A DNA stretch of 64,000 nucleotides from Vibrio sp. CAU 1672 (GTDB lineage Bacteria; Pseudomonadota; Gammaproteobacteria; Enterobacterales; Vibrionaceae), in contig NZ_JARHUF010000002.1 of NCBI RefSeq assembly GCF_029223195.1, positions 124,001-188,000 of the forward strand, written 5' to 3'. Each line of letters starts with the position of its first letter. Positions within the stretch are counted from its first letter, which is position 1. Under the pieces are notes generated by a model. It worked only from the letters and a program-made list of their open reading frames with translations. It had not been told where the DNA came from and searched no databases. The position numbers and the translations under genes were made by a program. This document shows, one piece after another, positions 36,953-46,693 of the stretch.

Positions 36953-38596
36953 TTACACCTGGAACTGACGTAACTGTTCACTCTGGGTCTCAGCCAGGCT
37001 AGACAGCTCCTGGCTGGATGCGGCTGACTGGGTGATCCCGGTGACATTCTGGCTGACCAACTCATAGATGTTGCTCAGGTTGCTGTTGATGTCTGCCGTG
37101 ACTTGTTTCTGTTCCTCAGATGCCGTCGCAACCTGACTGTTGATTGAGTTGAGGTTGCTAATGGCACTATTGATGTCATTCAACGAGCAATGTACTTTGC
37201 TCGCAAGGGCTTGGTTGCTTTCCAGCATTGCCAGGCTGGAGCTCATACTGTCATTTGCCTGACCTGACTGGCGTTGCAGCTCTTCGATAATGGTCTGGAT
37301 TTCCTTAGTTGAGTCCTGGGTTCTTGCCGCCAGCATGCGTACTTCGTCGGCTACTACGGCGAACCCCCGGCCGCTTTCACCGGCACGGGCCGCTTCGATA
37401 GCGGCATTGAGCGCCAGCAGGTTGGTCTGTTCAGAGATCCCTTCAATCACTTCGATCACTTTGCCGATTTGTTCCGACTGCTCCTTAAGTGAGGTAACGA
37501 CTTGCGCGGCATCATTCAGCTGGACGGCCATTTTTTCACTCGCCCGGGTGCTTTCTTCAAACATATCCATGCTTTGTGCGGTTAACTGGCTGGCCTGGCT
37601 GGATGCGCTGTCGGCTTGCTGGGCATTGGCTGATACTTCCGCTGCGGTAGACTCGAGTTGGTTGATCGCCGAAGCGACTTGTTCAACTTCTTGTTTTTCC
37701 TGATCAGAGTTTGCACTGCTTTGAGTCATCACAGTGGCGAGTTCTGTCGAGGCGGAAGCAACATCTTCACTGATGCCGGTTAAGGTGTTGATGGTAGTTC
37801 TCAATTGCTGAATGGTCTGATTGACGTCTTGTGCCAGTTGCGCAATTTCGTTTTTTCCTTCGGCGTTTGCACTGACCAGCAGGTTACCTTTCGCGACGTC
37901 ACGCATCGTTTCCTGAAGCTGACGGATTGGCGCTACAATATAGTTGGCTAACAGCCAGCTGATGAATGCCGCAATGGTCAGGATCAGGATCAGGGCGATC
38001 ACGCTGTAGTCTAAAGTGTCGGCGTGCAGGGCGCTGCTTTTCTCTACGTCTTCGTTGGCAAGTTGATTGAGTTTGTTGGAAAGGGCGTTAAGCGAGGCGA
38101 TCATCGTATCCCCGGCTAAACGGTAGTTTGACATTGCTGCCTGGTATTTCTGCTCAAAGTTAGGCGGGGTATACGTTGCATTGTGCTTGGTTTTCAGTAG
38201 CGGAGTCATGGTATCGCGGGTGAAATTCACATAGTGACGGAGTGCAGATTGCGTGGCGGCTACTTCACCTTGGATGCCCTCCACCTGATTGATTGATTTA
38301 AGCAATCCCTGAATGTTAGCTTGGCGCTCTGCTAACTGTTGGTTGAGCGTCTTTAAATCATCTGCGCGAAACAGGCTGTAAATCGCCTTAATTCGCATGG
38401 CATAGGTATTATCAACAATCGAACTAAGTTGGTCCTTATGAACAATTAAATTATTGGTCGAGTCGGTGACCCGGTTAAATGCGTAGTCGAGTTTATTGAT
38501 ACCAACAGTTATCCCGATAACAAGCAAAACAATGGTGAAAACAACAGGCACTAACACCTGTAGTTTGATCGATAGCGTACTAAGTAACTGACGCAT
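36953..38596 (-). CDS. Methyl-accepting chemotaxis protein, intact paralogue
   Basis: 547 residues. Order: membrane helix ([19 protein letters not shown]), helical periplasmic sensor (about 35-190), second membrane helix ([20 protein letters not shown]), HAMP, and a signalling domain with the tip [25 protein letters not shown]. It has the same plan and many identical stretches as the broken gene at 7395-9023. It should pass ligand sensing to CheA/CheW. The ligand is unknown. It faces the iron-type operon convergently. A weak Fur-like sequence lies 15 bp upstream of its start. Confidence 0.95.
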   Translation of the reverse strand: MRQLLSTLSIKLQVLVPVVFTIVLLVIGITVGINKLDYAFNRVTDSTNNLIVHKDQLSSIVDNTYAMRIKAIYSLFRADDLKTLNQQLAERQANIQGLLKSINQVEGIQGEVAATQSALRHYVNFTRDTMTPLLKTKHNATYTPPNFEQKYQAAMSNYRLAGDTMIASLNALSNKLNQLANEDVEKSSALHADTLDYSVIALILILTIAAFISWLLANYIVAPIRQLQETMRDVAKGNLLVSANAEGKNEIAQLAQDVNQTIQQLRTTINTLTGISEDVASASTELATVMTQSSANSDQEKQEVEQVASAINQLESTAAEVSANAQQADSASSQASQLTAQSMDMFEESTRASEKMAVQLNDAAQVVTSLKEQSEQIGKVIEVIEGISEQTNLLALNAAIEAARAGESGRGFAVVADEVRMLAARTQDSTKEIQTIIEELQRQSGQANDSMSSSLAMLESNQALASKVHCSLNDINSAISNLNSINSQVATASEEQKQVTADINSNLSNIYELVSQNVTGITQSAASSQELSSLAETQSEQLRQFQV

Positions 38597-38612
38597 TTGA
38601 GCCTCTCATGTA

Positions 38613-38631
38613 ATTATTAATCTTTATCATT
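38613..38631 (-). promoter_or_regulatory. Weak Fur-like sequence upstream of the MCP gene
   Basis: On the minus strand AATGATAAAGATTAATAAT shares the left arm of the Fur consensus but mismatches at four fixed positions. Low confidence; the region is AT-rich. Confidence 0.25.
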
Positions 38632-38839
38632 ATTGCAGTATTGTGTGGTGTGAATTTATACAATACAGGCGGCAATTCAAGCATTTATCATGGGTTAAAT
38701 GTTATGAGATATATCAATAATAAGTCAATTTAAGATTCACTTATTGTATTAAATGAAAAAAAGAGGACAAAAATGAGCTCCACATGACTAATTGTTCGAT
38801 TTCTCTCCGGGCAAGACATATGTCATAGAGGGTTCAATT

Positions 38840-38900
38840 AAGTGAAACACAACTGTCATATTTGCGTCCTAAAGTGAGCATCGTTCAAGTGAAACACAAC
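38840..38900 (+). repeat. 14-bp direct repeat around the pst Pho box
   Basis: AAGTGAAACACAAC occurs at 38840-38853 and 38887-38900, 47 bp apart, both preceded by GTTCA sequence. The first copy abuts the Pho box, the second lies 30 bp before pstS. Confidence 0.75.
38853..38870 (+). promoter_or_regulatory. Pho box (PhoB site) of pstSCAB
   Basis: CTGTCAT, four bases, then GCGTCCT: the 7-4-7 layout of a PhoB box with a perfect first half and a weaker second half. A second weaker match (ATGTCAT at 38820-38826) lies 33 bp upstream on the same helix face, as tandem boxes often do. Confidence 0.7.
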
Positions 38901-38929
38901 GGCAATAAAGCCACTTAAAGGAAATTGTG

Positions 38930-39751
38930 ATGAAAAAGACAGTAATCGGTGCAATCGCACTTCTAGGCGCAATGGCAGTGACTCCTGTTTCTGCTAAAGA
39001 AACTATCTCTGCTGTAGGTTCTAGCAGCGTAACTCCACTGATGGAAGTTTTCTCTGAAACATATGCTAAGAAGAACCCGAACGTGTTTATCGAAGTTCAG
39101 GGCCCTGGCTCTTCTGCTGGTGTAAAAGCAGCTAAAAATGGCAGTGCAGACCTGGGTATGTCTTCTCGTAATCTGAAGGACTCAGAAAAAGAATCAACAC
39201 TGATTGAAGAAGTGATTGCACGCGATGGTATTGCCGTTGTGGTTAACCCGAAGAATGGTCTTAAAGGCCTGACAGCAGAGCAGGTGTCAGCGATTTACAA
39301 AGGCGAAGTGACCAACTGGAAAGATGTTGGCGGTGCTGATAAGCCTATCGTGGCGATCACTCGCGATACCGCATCGGGCACGCGTGGTGCATTTGAAGAC
39401 ATCATGTCACTGAAAATGAAAATTTCAGGTAAAAAAGTGTCTGCGATTTCTCAGCGTGCCCAAGTGGCGAACGGTAACGGTGCGCTAAAAACTATGGTGG
39501 CGTCTAACCCATACGCGATTGGTTACATCTCTCTGGGTACCGTCGATAACTCCGTTCACGCCCTGGCGGTTGATGGCGTTGAAGCGACAGTAGACAACGT
39601 GAAAAACGGTTCTTACAAAGTAGCGCGTCCTTTCCTTGTGCTTTACCAACAAGGTCAGCCATCAGCGGAAACACAGAAGTTCCTTGACTGGATGCTTGCT
39701 GATGAAGCGCAGGCTATCGTAGAGCAGAAAGGCTACATTTCAGTTAATTAA
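38930..39751 (+). CDS. pstS: Phosphate ABC transporter substrate-binding protein PstS
   Basis: 273 residues from ATG 38930, seven bases after AAAGGA; a GTG one codon earlier is possible. Signal peptide cut after VSA. The mature protein has the phosphate-binding segments AVGSSSVTPLMEVFSE, QGPGSSAGVKAAKNGSADLG and TRDTASGTRGAFE. Periplasmic phosphate capture for PstCAB. This short form (about 270 residues) is typical of Vibrio chromosome II pst loci. Preceded by a Pho box, and separated from pstC by an attenuator-like hairpin that favours higher pstS expression. Confidence 0.96.
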   Translation: MKKTVIGAIALLGAMAVTPVSAKETISAVGSSSVTPLMEVFSETYAKKNPNVFIEVQGPGSSAGVKAAKNGSADLGMSSRNLKDSEKESTLIEEVIARDGIAVVVNPKNGLKGLTAEQVSAIYKGEVTNWKDVGGADKPIVAITRDTASGTRGAFEDIMSLKMKISGKKVSAISQRAQVANGNGALKTMVASNPYAIGYISLGTVDNSVHALAVDGVEATVDNVKNGSYKVARPFLVLYQQGQPSAETQKFLDWMLADEAQAIVEQKGYISVN

Positions 39752-39773
39752 TTTCACCTTGACTCTTATGTTT

Positions 39774-39802
39774 GCTCAGCCCGCGTTTGGGCTGGGCCTT
39801 TT
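39774..39802 (+). terminator. Attenuator-like hairpin between pstS and pstC
   Basis: GCTCAGCCC pairs with GGGCTGGGC (one G-U) around a six-base loop, followed by CTTTTC. Partial termination here would raise pstS over pstCAB. Confidence 0.75.
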
Positions 39803-39853
39803 CTATCCCTGGTGTTCAATAAGGCCATGGCCTGAGAACCGAGAGATTATATA

Positions 39854-40786
39854 ATGACCATCGCAACAAATAGTGAAAAGCTTATGAATACTGACGCTAA
39901 AGCGGTCAGCAAGCCAGGCCTGCGTGCAAAACGCCGTGTGGACTGGAAAGAGCGTATCTTCCATGGCTTGTTCCTGACCAGTGCCGTTATCGGTATCGTA
40001 TCACTGGCAATTATTGCTTATTTTATCGTTCGAGAGAGTATCCCTGCCTTCCAGGAAGCCGGGATCTCAGGCATTGTTCTTGGCCAAAACTGGCTGCCAC
40101 CGGCATTATACGGTGTTGCCACTATGATTGTGGCATCTATTGTTTCCACGGCAGGTGCTGTACTAGTCGGTGTGCCAGTCGGTGTACTTACCGCCATCTT
40201 CATTGCCGAAATTGCCCCTAAGCGCCTGGCTGATATTATTCGCCCGGCAGTTGAGCTGTTGGCCGGTATCCCTTCTGTGGTATACGGCTTTTTTGGTTTG
40301 GTTATCATCGTTCCTCTGATCCAGAATATCTTTGATGTCCCGGCGGGTAACACGATTCTGGCAGGGATTATCGTGCTTGGCGTAATGATATTACCCACGG
40401 TCATCACCGTTTCAGAAACCTCGATTCGTGCGGTACCCCGCACTTATAAAGAAGGCTCTCTGGCTCTCGGCGCATCAAAAATTTACACCATTTTTAAGCT
40501 CCTGGTCCCGGCAGCCCGTTCAGGGATCATGACCGGGGTGATCCTGGGGATTGGCCGTGCGCTGGGTGAGACGATGGCGATCATCATGGTCATGGGTAAC
40601 GCTCCGGCCATGCCTGAGGGGATTCTCGATTCGGCGCGTACGCTGACGGCCAATATCGCGATTGAAATGTCTTACGCAAGTGGCGTCCACGCCAACGCCC
40701 TTTATGCTACCGGTGTGGTGTTATTGGTGTTTATCATGATGCTGAACGCTACGCTACTTTACCTAAACCGAGAAAAAGCGAAGTAA
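39854..40786 (+). CDS. pstC: Phosphate ABC transporter permease PstC
   Basis: 310 residues with six membrane helices. The binding-protein-dependent permease signature is seen in EGSLALGASKIYTIFKLLVPAARSGI, and the PstC-type VELLAGIPSVVYGFFGL. Forms the inner membrane channel with PstA. The first 35 residues are a polar cytoplasmic extension. 13 bp precede the next gene region. Confidence 0.96.
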   Translation: MTIATNSEKLMNTDAKAVSKPGLRAKRRVDWKERIFHGLFLTSAVIGIVSLAIIAYFIVRESIPAFQEAGISGIVLGQNWLPPALYGVATMIVASIVSTAGAVLVGVPVGVLTAIFIAEIAPKRLADIIRPAVELLAGIPSVVYGFFGLVIIVPLIQNIFDVPAGNTILAGIIVLGVMILPTVITVSETSIRAVPRTYKEGSLALGASKIYTIFKLLVPAARSGIMTGVILGIGRALGETMAIIMVMGNAPAMPEGILDSARTLTANIAIEMSYASGVHANALYATGVVLLVFIMMLNATLLYLNREKAK

Positions 40787-40808
40787 TCGCGAGTTAAAGG
40801 TGACTATT

Positions 40809-41672
40809 ATGGATCGCGCAAAACTAAAACAAACTCGCCAGTTTAAAGATAATCTTTTTAACGGTTTAGTCTGGATGGCGGCGGCACTGACGGTGGGTTT
40901 TCTGTTCTGGATCATTTGGTACATTTTATCCAATGGCCTGCAGCACGTTGACTGGAACTTCATTACTGACAACTACACCCGCACCGGAGATGAACACGGT
41001 ATTTTCCCAATGATTGTCTCCACCATATACATGGTGGTGGCTTCTATCGCCGTGGCCGCGCCACTGGGTATTATGACCGCTATCTACCTGACGGAGTATG
41101 CCAAAGTCGGCAGTCGTTTGGTGAAAGTTATCCGTTTCTGTACTGAATCTTTGGCGGGTATTCCGTCGATCATTTTTGGTCTGTTTGGTATGACGTTCTT
41201 TGTGGCCATTCTCGGGCTGGGCTTTTCGATTTTGTCCGGAGCACTGACGCTGAGTATTCTGATTCTGCCAGTGATCATCCGCACCACCGAAGAAGCACTG
41301 ATGGCGGTGCCACAAACTTATCGTGAAGGCTCGTATGGCCTTGGCGCTTCAAAAATCTACACTATCTGGCGCTTGATCTTGCCAAGTGCAATGCCAGGTA
41401 TCTTAACCTCGGTCATTCTTAGTATTGGCCGTGTCATTGGTGAATCTGCGCCTGTCTTCCTGACGGCAGGTATGGTGGCGCGTATTCCTGATTCGTTATT
41501 CGATTCAGGACGCACGCTGACGGTTCACCTGTATAAGCTGACGACAGAGCTGTTTACCGTCGAAGAGTGGAATCAGGCTTACGGAACGGCAACGGTACTG
41601 ATCGTCGTTGTTCTCCTGATCAACATGGTAACCAAGCTGATTGCCAGACGTTTTAACACTGCAACTTACTAG
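40809..41672 (+). CDS. pstA: Phosphate ABC transporter permease PstA
   Basis: 287 residues from ATG 40809, eight bases after AAAGG; an in-frame GTG at 40800 is less likely. Six helices, with TESLAGIPSIIFGLFGM and EGSYGLGASKIYTIWRLILPSAMPGI as the PstA permease loop. Partner of PstC. Confidence 0.96.
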   Translation: MDRAKLKQTRQFKDNLFNGLVWMAAALTVGFLFWIIWYILSNGLQHVDWNFITDNYTRTGDEHGIFPMIVSTIYMVVASIAVAAPLGIMTAIYLTEYAKVGSRLVKVIRFCTESLAGIPSIIFGLFGMTFFVAILGLGFSILSGALTLSILILPVIIRTTEEALMAVPQTYREGSYGLGASKIYTIWRLILPSAMPGILTSVILSIGRVIGESAPVFLTAGMVARIPDSLFDSGRTLTVHLYKLTTELFTVEEWNQAYGTATVLIVVVLLINMVTKLIARRFNTATY

Positions 41673-41731
41673 GCTAACGACGTAACAGTACGTTTAACGA
41701 CACGGATTCCAAGATTTAAGAGATTAAGAGC

Positions 41732-42481
41732 ATGAACAAGTTTGATATTAAAAACCTAGACCTTTTTTATGGTGAAAACCAAGCGCTGAAAGCGATTAAC
41801 CTGCCGATCCCAACCCGTCAGGTGACGGCGCTGATTGGCCCTTCAGGCTGCGGAAAATCAACGTTGCTGCGTTGCTTGAACCGGATGAATGACTTGATCG
41901 AAGGGGTCAAGATCACCGGTAACCTGACCATGGACGGTGAAGACATTTACGGCAACATCGATGTGGCCGATCTGCGGATTAAGGTCGGCATGGTGTTCCA
42001 AAAGCCCAACCCATTCCCGATGAGCATTTATGAAAATGTCGCCTATGGACTGCGCGCACAGGGTATTAAAGATAAAAAGCACATTGATGAGGTGGTGGAA
42101 CGTTCACTGCGTGGTGCCGCATTGTGGGATGAAGTGAAAGACCGTCTGAAATCACACGCGTTTGGCTTATCGGGTGGTCAGCAGCAACGTTTGTGTATTG
42201 CCCGTACGATTGCCATGGAACCGGATGTGATCCTGATGGATGAGCCAACATCGGCACTTGACCCGATTGCAACCCACAAAATCGAAGAGCTGATGGAAGA
42301 GCTGAAGAAGAACTACACTATTGTGATTGTGACGCACTCCATGCAGCAGGCGCGTCGTATCTCGGATCGCACCGCATTTTTCTTGATGGGTGAACTGGTT
42401 GAGCACGATGAGACGCAAGTTATCTTCAGTGCACCGAAAGACGACCGCACTCAAGGTTATGTAAACGGTGATTTCGGGTAA
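41732..42481 (+). CDS. pstB: Phosphate ABC transporter ATPase PstB
   Basis: 249 residues. Walker [10 protein letters not shown], signature [16 protein letters not shown], Walker [14 protein letters not shown], and switch His in VTHSMQQA. The start [20 protein letters not shown] fits PstB. It powers phosphate import. No phoU follows, unlike the E. coli pstSCAB-phoU operon; a terminator closes the unit. Confidence 0.97.
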   Translation: MNKFDIKNLDLFYGENQALKAINLPIPTRQVTALIGPSGCGKSTLLRCLNRMNDLIEGVKITGNLTMDGEDIYGNIDVADLRIKVGMVFQKPNPFPMSIYENVAYGLRAQGIKDKKHIDEVVERSLRGAALWDEVKDRLKSHAFGLSGGQQQRLCIARTIAMEPDVILMDEPTSALDPIATHKIEELMEELKKNYTIVIVTHSMQQARRISDRTAFFLMGELVEHDETQVIFSAPKDDRTQGYVNGDFG

Positions 42482-42532
42482 TCAGAAAATTTACTGGCAT
42501 ACACTCAAATAACTATAAGCGATGGTACTTTT

Positions 42533-42558
42533 GCCCCTCTTTTAAGAGGGGCTTTTTT
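42533..42558 (+). terminator. Intrinsic terminator after pstB
   Basis: GCCCCTCTT (42533-42541) pairs with AAGAGGGGC (42544-42552), followed by six T residues. Confidence 0.9.
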
Positions 42559-42692
42559 ATTGCTGCCCCAGCAGCCTGGCTGGCCGTGTGCAATGATTAT
42601 GCAAGCATAAAGTAAAAATGTAAGTGGCTTCTCGAATGTGACAAGTTGTTGTGCAAAATTGCGAATGACTTAACAGCTCATTTTGGATTCTA

Positions 42693-44879
42693 TTGATTGC
42701 ATATACAGGCGTCGGTAATTTTTTAGCTAAAATTAAAACAATAGGCTGGGCTGGTAAGGTGAATTCAAAGAGTTTTACAAGAAAAGTTTGTTCTACAAGA
42801 GATCACAGGCTGCTAGCTGAGACTATATTCGATCACCTCCAGCAACTTTTTTCACCAAGTGCTATTGCCGTTATTGATGAGCTACCGCATCAAGCGGAGC
42901 GACAAGTACGTTTTTCTGTCGGCAATCTTGAGCCGCTTGCTGGTTATCCAGATTCTTTTTGGGACTGGGCGAGAAAATTTGACACTTCGGAAAGTTTAAT
43001 CCCGCTGGCGATAAACACCTGTAACTGGGAGCACAGAGCAACGCTTGGCGGTGACAGTTACATCATGATGCTGGACAATTCGCCTTTCCAGCGAACCTAC
43101 TTACTTATTCAGAATGTTGAAGCCGGTTCGGCACATTCGCTATATGAGCAAACCTATGATCCTATGCAACTGGTGGCTTCACGCTGGCAGTGTCTGCGGG
43201 CTGAAAATACCGCCTCACTGGAGATCAAGAACCGTGATGTTCGCGAAGCGCAGTACGTGGATGAAATTCATCAACGTGAGCGCTTTATTGACAATATGAA
43301 GCTTGTCCAGCAAGTTGCACTGGAAATCTCGAATCCTGATTCTCTGACCGACCTGTACCTGAAAGCGGTGGAAGCCCTGCGTGAGCGTCTGGGATTTGAT
43401 CGCGCTACCCTGCTGTTACTGGATATGAAAAAGCGCAGCTTTAGTGGTACGTATGGTACCGACGAACAGGGCCAGACAGTAGTGGAGTTCCACACGCAAT
43501 ATGATTTGCATCAGCTGGGTGAAGAATATATTGAGGCATTATCCGGCTTAAACAGTAATCTGGTGATCATAGAAGATACGCCGATTTACACGGCAGGAAA
43601 GGTCGTGGGGCAGGGTTGGAATTCGATGCTGATCCTGCGCGAGGGGAATGAGCCGTTTGGCTGGTTTGCGCTGGACAATTTTATTCACCGCAAACCCGTT
43701 ACCGACTATCAAAAGCAGATGCTGGAGTCGTTTGGCTCGCTGTTTTCACAGATATACATTCGTAAACGTCAGGAGCAGAATGTTCGCATGCTACATTCTA
43801 GTATGGTTGAACTCTCAAGGTGCACCACCGTCAGTGATGTGTGTAAATCAGCGGTTACGTTTGCGATCCAAAAGTTAGGTATAGACCGCATGGCGCTGTT
43901 CCTTACTGATGAAAACTGCTCCTATATGCAAGGTACCTGGGGGACGGATATTCAAGGGAATGTGGTGGATGAATCGTATTTCTTTGGTGAAACCCAGGAT
44001 TTTGCCTTGATCAATCTCGCGCGCGCCACGCCTAATGAGGTCGCGTTTGAGGAGTCGGTGCCGATTTATCATGATTGCAATATTGTCGGCTTTGGTTGGG
44101 CGGCGATGACGTTGGTAACCAGCAATAGTAACGGGCCAATCGCATTTATAGCCGTCGATAACTTACTTACCCGAGCCCCGCTGACATCGCAATTGCGGGA
44201 AGTGATTCGTATGTTTGCCTCCAGTTTAGCAGAAGTGCTGCAACGGACTCAGGCTCAGGAATCGATACAGGAACTGAATGAAAATCTGGAGCGGGAGGTG
44301 CAAAAGCGCACGCGGGAACTGGAGGAAGCTAACCGTCAGCTGGAAATCTTGTCTAAACTGGACCCACTAACCCGCTTGGGCAACCGGCGCATGCTTGAAC
44401 ACGTTATGGAAAAGTACTGCGCTACAGAGCATGAGATACCGACGCCCTTTGGCTTGATTTTGATTGATATTGATTACTTTGGTTTGTTCAATAACCATTA
44501 TGGACATTTGGAAGGTGACATTGCCTTAATGCGGATCGGTAACATACTGGATCACCACACGCTGGCGGAAGACGAGGTCTTTTGCCGGATAGGTGGAGAA
44601 GAGTTTGTGCTGCTGATGATTGGGTCACAACCGCAGGAAGTGTATCGTCGCTCGGAATGTATCCGTCAGTGTATTGAAGATGAAGGTATCAAACACCAGC
44701 AAAATCCGGAAGGGGAGCTACTGACGGTGTCGGTAGGTTCTGCCTGCTATGAAGCGAAAGGCAGGGATTTTAGTTTTGATTACTTATATCAATTGGCGGA
44801 TCAGGCGTTGTATCAGGCAAAAAGCAGTGGCCGAAATTGTGTCTGGCACATCGATACTGCGCCACAGACATTGGTGTAA
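42693..44879 (+). CDS. Diguanylate cyclase with GAF-type sensor domains
   Basis: Up to 728 residues. After an N-terminal region (about 30-200), two GAF-like domains repeat the same pattern: ALRERLGFDRATLLLLDMKK with GTYGTDEQG, and AIQKLGIDRMALFLTDENC with GTWGTDIQG. A coiled coil (about 520-550) leads to a GGDEF domain with RIGGEEF (GGEEF at 634-638), so it should make c-di-GMP in the cytoplasm. The I-site RxxD is not present. The start is unsure: TTG 42693 opens the frame, but GTG 42759 may be the true start. In V. cholerae a GGDEF gene (cdgA, from memory) also follows pstB. Confidence 0.9.
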   Translation: MIAYTGVGNFLAKIKTIGWAGKVNSKSFTRKVCSTRDHRLLAETIFDHLQQLFSPSAIAVIDELPHQAERQVRFSVGNLEPLAGYPDSFWDWARKFDTSESLIPLAINTCNWEHRATLGGDSYIMMLDNSPFQRTYLLIQNVEAGSAHSLYEQTYDPMQLVASRWQCLRAENTASLEIKNRDVREAQYVDEIHQRERFIDNMKLVQQVALEISNPDSLTDLYLKAVEALRERLGFDRATLLLLDMKKRSFSGTYGTDEQGQTVVEFHTQYDLHQLGEEYIEALSGLNSNLVIIEDTPIYTAGKVVGQGWNSMLILREGNEPFGWFALDNFIHRKPVTDYQKQMLESFGSLFSQIYIRKRQEQNVRMLHSSMVELSRCTTVSDVCKSAVTFAIQKLGIDRMALFLTDENCSYMQGTWGTDIQGNVVDESYFFGETQDFALINLARATPNEVAFEESVPIYHDCNIVGFGWAAMTLVTSNSNGPIAFIAVDNLLTRAPLTSQLREVIRMFASSLAEVLQRTQAQESIQELNENLEREVQKRTRELEEANRQLEILSKLDPLTRLGNRRMLEHVMEKYCATEHEIPTPFGLILIDIDYFGLFNNHYGHLEGDIALMRIGNILDHHTLAEDEVFCRIGGEEFVLLMIGSQPQEVYRRSECIRQCIEDEGIKHQQNPEGELLTVSVGSACYEAKGRDFSFDYLYQLADQALYQAKSSGRNCVWHIDTAPQTLV

Positions 44880-45012
44880 TTGCAAGGGTGCCTCAGTCTG
44901 AAGCGCCTGATTTGCAAGGTTCCGCTACAGGTTTTCAGCTCATTTTTAGTTAATTACTTTAAGGCTATCAGTACTACGGTGTCTCGTCTTTGATGGTTTT
45001 TCTATGCCACCA

Positions 45013-45044
45013 ATAAACGCGGCAGCTAACGCTGCCGTGTTTTG
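45013..45044. terminator. Bidirectional terminator between the GGDEF gene and the Bat operon
   Basis: AAACGCGGCAGC pairs with GCTGCCGTGTTT (one G-U) around TAAC, between convergent genes. Confidence 0.8.
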
Positions 45045-45045
45045 A

Positions 45046-46689
45046 TTAAAGTTTGGCCAGAGGTATATCTTTTTTATCTGGTGCCGATTTGCGTAAATGA
45101 CGAATGTGTTCCAGTAATGTATCAGGCTGCCAGGATGAAGTCTGTTGGCTGAAACGAGCCTGGTTCATCATTCGCAGTTCTGTTTTCACTGCTTCGACAG
45201 CATTGTAATCAAATTGGTGGTGAAACAGACGCAAGTGTTCATTAACCGCCCGTTCGATTATTGCGGGATCACCAGCGCGAATAATACTATCCAGTGATTT
45301 ATCTGCGACCGGTGGTGAGGTGTTTTCCGGTTTGACCGAGCGGGTTTTATTGCTTTTCCATAGCCAGATAGCCAGTGCTGCAGTGGTTAGCCATAATGTG
45401 GCAAACACAAATGTCAGCATGCGCCATCGCGTATCAACACCGGTATTTGCCTGTGCTGGTGGGCTGAGAGGCGCTTCCTGGATAGTATCGAGCGGCGCCA
45501 GGTTGATGAGTCCGGCATCACTTTTCTGCACCGCTATCGTCAGCCCTGGCACTTCAGCTCGCTGAGCCTGGTCTTGTTGGCTGTTCCACCAGTTTAACTC
45601 GTATCCGGGTAAATTAAGTTCACCAGGTTCGGTTGGGATCAGCACCTCTTTGACAGTCATTGTGACAGTACCGTCACGTTCACTCTGGTATTGCGGCTGT
45701 TCCGGGTAAACCCGGACAGAACGCGGATAATCCAGGTCGATTGGGGGTAACTGCCCGGCCTGAATACCGCGTGCGCTTATCCGGATGGTACGGGTAAGCG
45801 AGCCACCCTGTTCAACCAGGTGCTCAGTGCCAGCAGATAGACTGTTGCCGTTGCCATCTTGCCAAGTTTGTGTTATTTCCAACGCAGAGGCTGGGAGCCA
45901 GTTGCCTTGGTAGTTTTCCGGGAGTGGCTTAACTTTAATTGGCATCAGTTCAGGTTTGCTTTTTATTGGCAGGACCTTGGTCGCACCAGTCAGCGGATCG
46001 CCATAGATGTACGATCCGCTCAGGCCGGGGCCATGCAGAATATGTGTCCCCGGCTTTGATGCGATTAATCGATAGGTCTGTTCGACGACGGTTACCTGCA
46101 AGCCATCCATAATGCGCTGGTTTTGTTTCATTTCACCCATTGGTTCCAGTTGCATTGAGTCTACGGCCGGCGGAATGAGCTGCAGGTTTTCCAAGCGTCT
46201 TGGATCGACTTTGATCAGCAGTTGGGTTCTTAGTAAAGTGGACTGTTGGGGATACAACTCCGGGGTGTCCACACTAAGATCAAAGCTGAACAGATCGGCT
46301 TGCTGGGGCTCTGCCGGATTAACAGACACCGTCAGTTGGATTGGCTCGGTTTTCATGCCATTGGCGTTAAAGCTCGGGATGGTGACGTTGCCGGTTTTCA
46401 TCGCCGCGATGGCAATCGTCCATTCGGTGCGTAATGACTTACGGCCATTGATGTTTGTGCTGGAGCTACCATACCTGGGCTGACCAATAAAGAAATCGCG
46501 CTCTAATACAGAGAAGTCAATCGCATCGGAAGCCAGTTTACTGTCAGCAATGATCCTGAGGTTGAACACTTCATTTTTGGCAACCTGGGTTTTATTAACA
46601 CTGGCCTGCAGGGATTGGGCGTAAACTGAAACGCTGGCCAGCAGGCTGGTCAACAGAATCACGATCAGCGATACGCTTTTTTTGAGCAT
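45046..46689 (-). CDS. batD: BatD family protein (oxygen tolerance)
   Basis: 547 residues. Signal peptide (VILLTSLLASVSVYAQ), then BatD repeats of Ig-like domains (ASVNKTQVAKNEVFNLRIIA, FIGQPRYGSSSTNINGRKS), a C-terminal membrane helix (MLTFVFATLWLTTAALAIWLW) and a short cytoplasmic tail. Known from the Bacteroides aerotolerance operon as a periplasm-facing partner of BatA/B/C. It is the last gene of the operon, 4 bp after the BatB/C gene. Biochemical role is unsettled. Confidence 0.93.
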   Translation of the reverse strand: MLKKSVSLIVILLTSLLASVSVYAQSLQASVNKTQVAKNEVFNLRIIADSKLASDAIDFSVLERDFFIGQPRYGSSSTNINGRKSLRTEWTIAIAAMKTGNVTIPSFNANGMKTEPIQLTVSVNPAEPQQADLFSFDLSVDTPELYPQQSTLLRTQLLIKVDPRRLENLQLIPPAVDSMQLEPMGEMKQNQRIMDGLQVTVVEQTYRLIASKPGTHILHGPGLSGSYIYGDPLTGATKVLPIKSKPELMPIKVKPLPENYQGNWLPASALEITQTWQDGNGNSLSAGTEHLVEQGGSLTRTIRISARGIQAGQLPPIDLDYPRSVRVYPEQPQYQSERDGTVTMTVKEVLIPTEPGELNLPGYELNWWNSQQDQAQRAEVPGLTIAVQKSDAGLINLAPLDTIQEAPLSPPAQANTGVDTRWRMLTFVFATLWLTTAALAIWLWKSNKTRSVKPENTSPPVADKSLDSIIRAGDPAIIERAVNEHLRLFHHQFDYNAVEAVKTELRMMNQARFSQQTSSWQPDTLLEHIRHLRKSAPDKKDIPLAKL

Positions 46690-46693
46690 GGAT

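Noticed and set aside
38613-38631. Fur box before the intact MCP gene
   Set aside because: Four mismatches in an AT-rich stretch; listed at low confidence and not used for conclusions.
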